Of a DNA stretch of 64,000 nt, positions 60,002 to 64,000 are shown in pieces. The position numbers were made by a program, and so were the translations under genes. Source of the stretch: Sphingobium naphthae (GTDB taxonomy: Bacteria; Pseudomonadota; Alphaproteobacteria; Sphingomonadales; Sphingomonadaceae). A model generated the notes under the pieces. The model had not been told where the DNA came from and did no database searches. It saw only the letters and a list, made by a program, of their open reading frames with translations. Positions within the stretch are counted from its first letter, which is position 1. Every line of letters begins with the position of its first letter. Where the stretch lies: positions 124,001 through 188,000 of the forward strand of contig NZ_JAJGNO010000007.1 in the NCBI RefSeq assembly GCF_020782235.1, written 5' to 3'.

Positions 60002-61906
60002 ATGCACTTGCTCAGTCGGAAGTTGATGGGGGGAGCCGGCAGCCTCTGCAGGAAGATCGGACCGCAGGCCAGGCGACTGGTTGCGGATCGCCGAGGCTCG
60101 ACGCTTGCGCTGATGGCCGCCGGGCTCATTCCCGTGATCGCGGCGCTGGGCGCCGGCGTCGACGCCGGGCGGCTCTACCTGGTGAAGTCGCAGCTTCAGG
60201 CCGGGGTAGATGCCGCCGCGCTGGCGGGCGCGCGCGCCTTCGCCGTGACGGACAATTCGCCCGCCGCCCGCAACAAGCAGGCCGAAGCCTATTTCTATGG
60301 AAACTTCACGTCCGATTATATGGGCGTCAGCAATCTGGAACTGATCCCCGACTTCCAGACCGTCAGCGGGATCAACGTGACGACGATCACCGCCCGCGCG
60401 CGCGTGCCGATGACGTTCATGCGCATATTCGGCTTCGCCCCCCGCACCATGCAGGCGGTCGCCAAGGCCGAGCTTCAGCCCCGCCCGCTGGAAGTCATGG
60501 TGGTGCTCGACGATACCGGGTCGATGAAGGCCAACCTGTCGGGCGGTCGGACCCGCATGGTCGCGCTCAAGGAAGCGGCGACCGATTTCGTCGAAATTTT
60601 GCACCAGGGCGCGTCAAGCCGCCGCGACCTCGCAATGGGCTTCATCGGCTATGACGTCACGGTGAATGTCGGCAACCTGCTGCCGAGCACGGCTGTCAAC
60701 AAGGTCGAAGGCTTCAACAGCTTCGCCGCCGCCGCCCATTACGGCTTCACCGTCCCCAGCCATGCGAGCGGCAACTATCTCGCCTGGAAGGGCTGCGTCA
60801 TGGCCGACGCGACCGTGAAGGATGTCAGCAGCAACCGGCTGACGTCCGAGGCCGGCGCCTGGGACCTGGTCCGGTCCCTGCCCGGCGAGGGCAGCCACCC
60901 GCGCGTGGACCCTTATTTCGTCCCGCCCATGTATGTCCCCAATGACATCGACAATAAAGGCGCGGACTCGCCGACAAGCAGCTATTACAATATTAGAAAC
61001 ACGGAACCGGGCAACAATCTCTACCGGATCGACCGATCCTCCTTCGGCGAAGCGGGTGCCGACTATCTGGCGGCGACCGAGCTGTATCGCCAATATTTCT
61101 ACGATTATTACATCCGCCTCAACAATGGCGACGCCACCAAGAGCGACGACGTGATCCGGCGCAAGGATGGAAGCTATTACACGCCATCAGCCGCCAATCG
61201 CGCGGCCAATGACTGGTATGTGGATTGGAAACGCATTCCCAACTATTATAGCAGTTCGCACTGGAAGGATCCCGCGAGTGCGACGGTGAACCCGCTCGGC
61301 GGTTCGGTGGATTCGAGCAGCAAGAACACGACGCCCATGCCGTCACCCAACTGGCAATGTCCCGAAGAGGCGATGCCCGTCGTCTATGGGCGCAGCAAAA
61401 GCTCCTATCTCAGCCATATCACCAACCAGCATGGCGCCATCTACCCGGCGAACGGCACGATCCACCATGCCGGTTTGCTATGGGGCTATCGCCTGCTGGT
61501 GCGCGACGATGTCTTTACCCGCACCAATCCGACCAACGAAAAGCCCCGTCGCGCGCTCGTCTTCATGACCGATGGCCTGAACGAGATCACGGAATCGCAG
61601 AACGGCTATCTGGACCGCACCTTCACCTGGTATGGCCGCTGGACCGACCTGCGCATCTCGGCGAACCAGTCCAACACGGAAACCCAGATGCTTCGCCGGT
61701 TCGAAAAGACCTGCGCCAATATCCAGCGGGAAACCAACCCTCCGGAAATCTATATCATCGCGCTGGTCGCCAACAGCGCCGCGATCGACACCGCGTTCAA
61801 CAATTGCGCGCCGGGCCGCGTCTACCGCACCAGCAGCACGGACGAGCTGCGCCGCGCCTTTCAGGACGTGGCGGCCGAACTTGTGGACCTGCACTTGATC
61901 CAATGA
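60002..61906 (+). CDS. TadG-like pilus assembly protein with von Willebrand A domain, cassette 2
   Basis: Product of 634 aa, paralogue of the gene at 56475. N-terminal Tad module (ADRRGSTLALMAAGLIPVIAALGAGVDAGRLYLVKSQLQAGVDAAALAGARAF), vWA MIDAS DDTGS near residue 173, a Tyr/Asn-rich insertion (about 310-460, including LYRQYFYDYYIRLNNGD) and a closing vWA part (VFMTDGLNEITES, DELRRAFQDVAAELVDLHLIQ). ATG 60002 has a weak ribosome site. The stop overlaps the next start. Confidence 0.88.
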   Translation: MHLLSRKLMGGAGSLCRKIGPQARRLVADRRGSTLALMAAGLIPVIAALGAGVDAGRLYLVKSQLQAGVDAAALAGARAFAVTDNSPAARNKQAEAYFYGNFTSDYMGVSNLELIPDFQTVSGINVTTITARARVPMTFMRIFGFAPRTMQAVAKAELQPRPLEVMVVLDDTGSMKANLSGGRTRMVALKEAATDFVEILHQGASSRRDLAMGFIGYDVTVNVGNLLPSTAVNKVEGFNSFAAAAHYGFTVPSHASGNYLAWKGCVMADATVKDVSSNRLTSEAGAWDLVRSLPGEGSHPRVDPYFVPPMYVPNDIDNKGADSPTSSYYNIRNTEPGNNLYRIDRSSFGEAGADYLAATELYRQYFYDYYIRLNNGDATKSDDVIRRKDGSYYTPSAANRAANDWYVDWKRIPNYYSSSHWKDPASATVNPLGGSVDSSSKNTTPMPSPNWQCPEEAMPVVYGRSKSSYLSHITNQHGAIYPANGTIHHAGLLWGYRLLVRDDVFTRTNPTNEKPRRALVFMTDGLNEITESQNGYLDRTFTWYGRWTDLRISANQSNTETQMLRRFEKTCANIQRETNPPEIYIIALVANSAAIDTAFNNCAPGRVYRTSSTDELRRAFQDVAAELVDLHLIQ

Positions 61907-62484
61907 GACATTTTCGCGCCCTCCTCAAAAGCCGAGCCGGCATTTCGACGGTCGAATTCGCGATCATCCTGCCGGCGTTGCTGACGCTGATCTGCGGTTC
62001 GATCGAGCTGGGACATATGCTCTTCGCGCGCGTGGTGCTGGAAGGCGCCATGACCGAAGCGGCGCGCATCTCGACCGCGTCGCTGGAAACCGCGGAGGCG
62101 CAGCGCACCACGGTCATGGAAGAGAGCATCGAACAGGCGATGCGCTTCTTCCCCCTTGCAGCCGGAGCGCATGTCGGCGTGGAAACGACGGTCTACAGCG
62201 ACTTCAGCAGCGCGCATCCCGAAACCTATGACGACGCCAACGAGAACGGCCAATTTGATCTGGGCGAAAACTTTGTCGACCGCAATGCGAACGGCAAATG
62301 GGATGCCGCGTCGCCGATTTCGGGAACGCTCGGCGGGCCGGGGGACGTGGTGAGCTATACCGTCCACTTCCCCAAGCGCATCCTGTTCGGCTTTCTGGGC
62401 ATGAACTGGCTGATGGGCGACCGCATCACGCTGAACGCGACCACGGTGGTGCGCAACGAATCCGTCGTGCGGAGGACGTCCTGA
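61903..62484 (+). CDS. TadE-like pseudopilin, cassette 2, first
   Basis: Product of 193 aa: LKSRAGISTVEFAIILPALLTLICGSIELGHMLFAR is the TadE helix. Near residues 108-130 there are two calcium-loop-like segments, DDANENGQFDLGE and DRNANGKWD, a doubled version of the loop in the cassette 1 counterpart. ATGA overlap with the preceding TadG-like gene and TGATG contact with the next. Confidence 0.88.
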   Translation: MRHFRALLKSRAGISTVEFAIILPALLTLICGSIELGHMLFARVVLEGAMTEAARISTASLETAEAQRTTVMEESIEQAMRFFPLAAGAHVGVETTVYSDFSSAHPETYDDANENGQFDLGENFVDRNANGKWDAASPISGTLGGPGDVVSYTVHFPKRILFGFLGMNWLMGDRITLNATTVVRNESVVRRTS

Positions 62485-63134
62485 TGCGCATGCGCCGCTT
62501 GCTGAAAGGGCTGGCGTCGGATCGGTCGGGCGTCGCGCTGATCGAATTCGGCCTTGCCTTGCCGCTGTTCCTGGGCTTCGTGCTCGCCGGCATCGAGATG
62601 GCCAATTATGTCATGGCGAACAACCGCACCCAGCGCCTCGCCACCATGGCGGCCGACCTTGTCGCGCAGAGCGGCGCCGGGGCGATCGGCGCGAGCGAAG
62701 CGCAGATTTACGACCTGTTTTCCGCCCTGGACCTGACGGCGCAGCCGTTCGATCTGCGCAACGATGGCCGCATCGTCATCACCGCGGTCAAGGGCACCGA
62801 TCAGAATGCGGACAGCAAGGTCGAAAGCCGCATCCTGTGGCAGAGGTTCGACGGCCAATATGTCGTGACGCCCGAAGTGGGCTGCAATCAGACCACCAGC
62901 CTCGCCACCCTGCCCGACAACCGGACGATGGCGCTGGACGAACTGCTGTTTCATGTCCAGGTCACCTATCGCTACCAGCCGATCTTCAGCAGCGTGCCGT
63001 TCCAGATGCTGTCGCTGCCGGTGGATTTTTCGCGGCATGCCATGTTTCGCGCCCGGTCGACCCAGTTCCAGACGCCGACCCCCGACACGGACTTTCCTCC
63101 CAAGACCAAATGCGCGTCCGTCACCGGGCTGTGA
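62484..63134 (+). CDS. TadE-like pseudopilin, cassette 2, second
   Basis: Product of 216 aa: SDRSGVALIEFGLALPLFLGFVLAGIEMANYVMANNRTQRLATMAADLVAQ matches the cassette 1 second pseudopilin. Both share VTYRYQPI / VAYRYQPI in the C-terminal part and a cysteine pair (VGCNQT and TKCAS). The start shares one base with the preceding stop. A terminator follows. Confidence 0.87.
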   Translation: MRMRRLLKGLASDRSGVALIEFGLALPLFLGFVLAGIEMANYVMANNRTQRLATMAADLVAQSGAGAIGASEAQIYDLFSALDLTAQPFDLRNDGRIVITAVKGTDQNADSKVESRILWQRFDGQYVVTPEVGCNQTTSLATLPDNRTMALDELLFHVQVTYRYQPIFSSVPFQMLSLPVDFSRHAMFRARSTQFQTPTPDTDFPPKTKCASVTGL

Positions 63135-63141
63135 CGAAAAA

Positions 63142-63166
63142 AGGGCGGCCCCGACGGGACCGCCCT
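63142..63166. terminator. Terminator between Tad cassette 2 and pdhB
   Basis: AGGGCGG and CCGCCCT arms around a C/G-rich loop, with A6 before the stem, giving a T-run for the minus-strand pdhB transcript; the plus side has only TCTCT. Confidence 0.75.
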
Positions 63167-63188
63167 CTCTGACTGGCTTGGAAGCCCT

Positions 63189-64000
63189 TTACTTGTAGCA
63201 GACCTTCTTGGCCGCTTCGACCACGCGGGCGGCGTCGATCAGCGCCGCCTTTTCCAGGTTGGCCGCATAGGGCAGCGGCACATCCTCATTGGTGACGCGC
63301 AGCACCGGGGCGTCGAGATCGTCGAAGCCCTTCTCCATCACGACCGCCGCGATTTCCGACGCGATCGAACAGGTCGGCCAGCCTTCCTCGACCACCACGA
63401 TGCGGTTGGTCTTCTTGAGGCTTTCGAGCACGGTGTCGGTGTCGAGCGGACGCAGCGTGCGCAGGTCGATGACTTCCGCGTCGATGCCCTCGCCCGCCAG
63501 CGTCTCGGCGGCTTCCAGCGCGACGCCGACGCCGATCGAATAGCTGACCAAGGTCACGTCCTTGCCCAGCTTCATGATCCGTGCCTTGCCGATCGGCAGG
63601 ACATAGTCGTCCAGCTTGGGCACATCGAAGCTGCGGCCATAGACCAGTTCATTTTCCAGGAAGACGACCGGGTCTTCGGACCGGATCGCCGCCTTCATCA
63701 GCCCCTTGGCGTCGGCCGCGTCATAGGGCGCGATCACGATCAGGCCGGGCACCGATGCATACCAGGGGCCGTAATTCTGGCTGTGCTGCGCGCCGACGCG
63801 GCTCGCCGCGCCATTGGGGCCGCGGAACACGATCGGGCAGCGCATCTGGCCGCCCGACATATAGTTGGTCTTGGCCGCCGAGTTGATGATGTGGTCGATC
63901 GCCTGCATGGCGAAGTTGAACGTCATGAACTCGATGACCGGACGCAAGCCGCCCATGGCCGCGCCCGTGCCGACGCCGGCAAAGCCATATTCGGTGATCG
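63189..64000 (-). CDS. pdhB: Pyruvate dehydrogenase E1 component, beta subunit, N-terminus cut by window edge
   Basis: The C-terminal 270 residues of the E1-beta subunit, which with the alpha subunit decarboxylates pyruvate using thiamine diphosphate. Seen: [20 protein letters not shown] at the cut end, [21 protein letters not shown], the PIVFRGPNG and [15 protein letters not shown] stretches, [14 protein letters not shown], the [15 protein letters not shown] dimer region and [12 protein letters not shown] at the end. The lipoyl domain often fused at the N-terminus would lie outside this window. Confidence 0.96.
   Translation of the reverse strand, partial: ITEYGFAGVGTGAAMGGLRPVIEFMTFNFAMQAIDHIINSAAKTNYMSGGQMRCPIVFRGPNGAASRVGAQHSQNYGPWYASVPGLIVIAPYDAADAKGLMKAAIRSEDPVVFLENELVYGRSFDVPKLDDYVLPIGKARIMKLGKDVTLVSYSIGVGVALEAAETLAGEGIDAEVIDLRTLRPLDTDTVLESLKKTNRIVVVEEGWPTCSIASEIAAVVMEKGFDDLDAPVLRVTNEDVPLPYAANLEKAALIDAARVVEAAKKVCYK

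Noticed and set aside
56475..63134. Complete Tad secretion locus
   Set aside because: Only TadG- and TadE-like genes are present; no ATPase, secretin, prepilin peptidase or Flp gene in the window.

Overview
The window is 64 kb of high-GC chromosome from an alphaproteobacterium, almost certainly a sphingomonad (Sphingobium or a close relative). The grounds are the gene neighbourhoods (recG/sdhE/mfd, rluD/rpoH, chpT), a UrcA-family protein, an EcfG-type promoter, a Caulobacter-like Weimberg xylose operon, and paired TadG/TadE pilus-assembly genes. Coding density is high and most genes are housekeeping. No rRNA, convincing tRNA, CRISPR array, prophage or complete insertion sequence was seen.

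Layout. 1-9.8 kb: anmK (cut by the window edge), tyrS, a PilZ protein, an MscS channel, recG, sdhE and mfd. 9.8-20 kb: two unrecognised genes, a TorF-like outer-membrane protein, a MAPEG protein, trmB, a GH43 lipoprotein, a CLC channel, an SDR, a UrcA protein, about 1 kb of repeat-bearing non-coding DNA, and purB. 20.3-27.2 kb: an EF-hand protein, a D-xylose operon (xylX-xylB-xylC-transporter-aldose epimerase), lapA and pyrF. 27.4-30.9 kb: a minus-strand operon of two cysteine desulfurases, a 2Fe-2S ferredoxin and a class A beta-lactamase. 31-37.4 kb: a hydrolase, small stress-type proteins, a LytS/LytTR two-component pair and an HPP-CBS protein. 37.5-49 kb: rpiB-glyA-nrdR, a GIY-YIG/TrmJ fusion, a CinA-like protein, map, glnB-glnA behind NtrC/sigma-54 sites, chpT, a JAMM protease, rluD and rpoH. 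49-56 kb: GST, BI-1, thpR, sodC, a GbsR regulator with membrane proteins, and trmFO. 56-63 kb: two tandem three-gene TadG-TadE-TadE cassettes. The window ends in pdhB.

Working together. The GH43 lipoprotein and the xyl operon share an identical 13-bp LacI-type operator half-palindrome, TGGTAGCGCTATC, which suggests a xylan/xylose regulon. glnB and glnA form a nitrogen-regulated unit. The LytS/LytTR pair has a 21-bp-periodic direct repeat at its promoter, as expected of an autoregulated LytTR site. The GbsR-type regulator and the membrane gene after it carry matching operators.

Most unusual. The GIY-YIG domain of the GIY-YIG/TrmJ gene is bounded by two inverted copies of a roughly 50-bp hairpin element. 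A third copy lies upstream of sdhE, and the hairpin arms differ in a compensatory way between copies. The right copy is translated as the linker into TrmJ, and the left copy supplies the Shine-Dalgarno sequence. This looks like a small mobile nuclease unit captured as a fusion with a tRNA methyltransferase gene. A second family of two-hairpin elements has copies near 6.3 and 18.3 kb, and one of them supplies the ribosome binding site of mfd.
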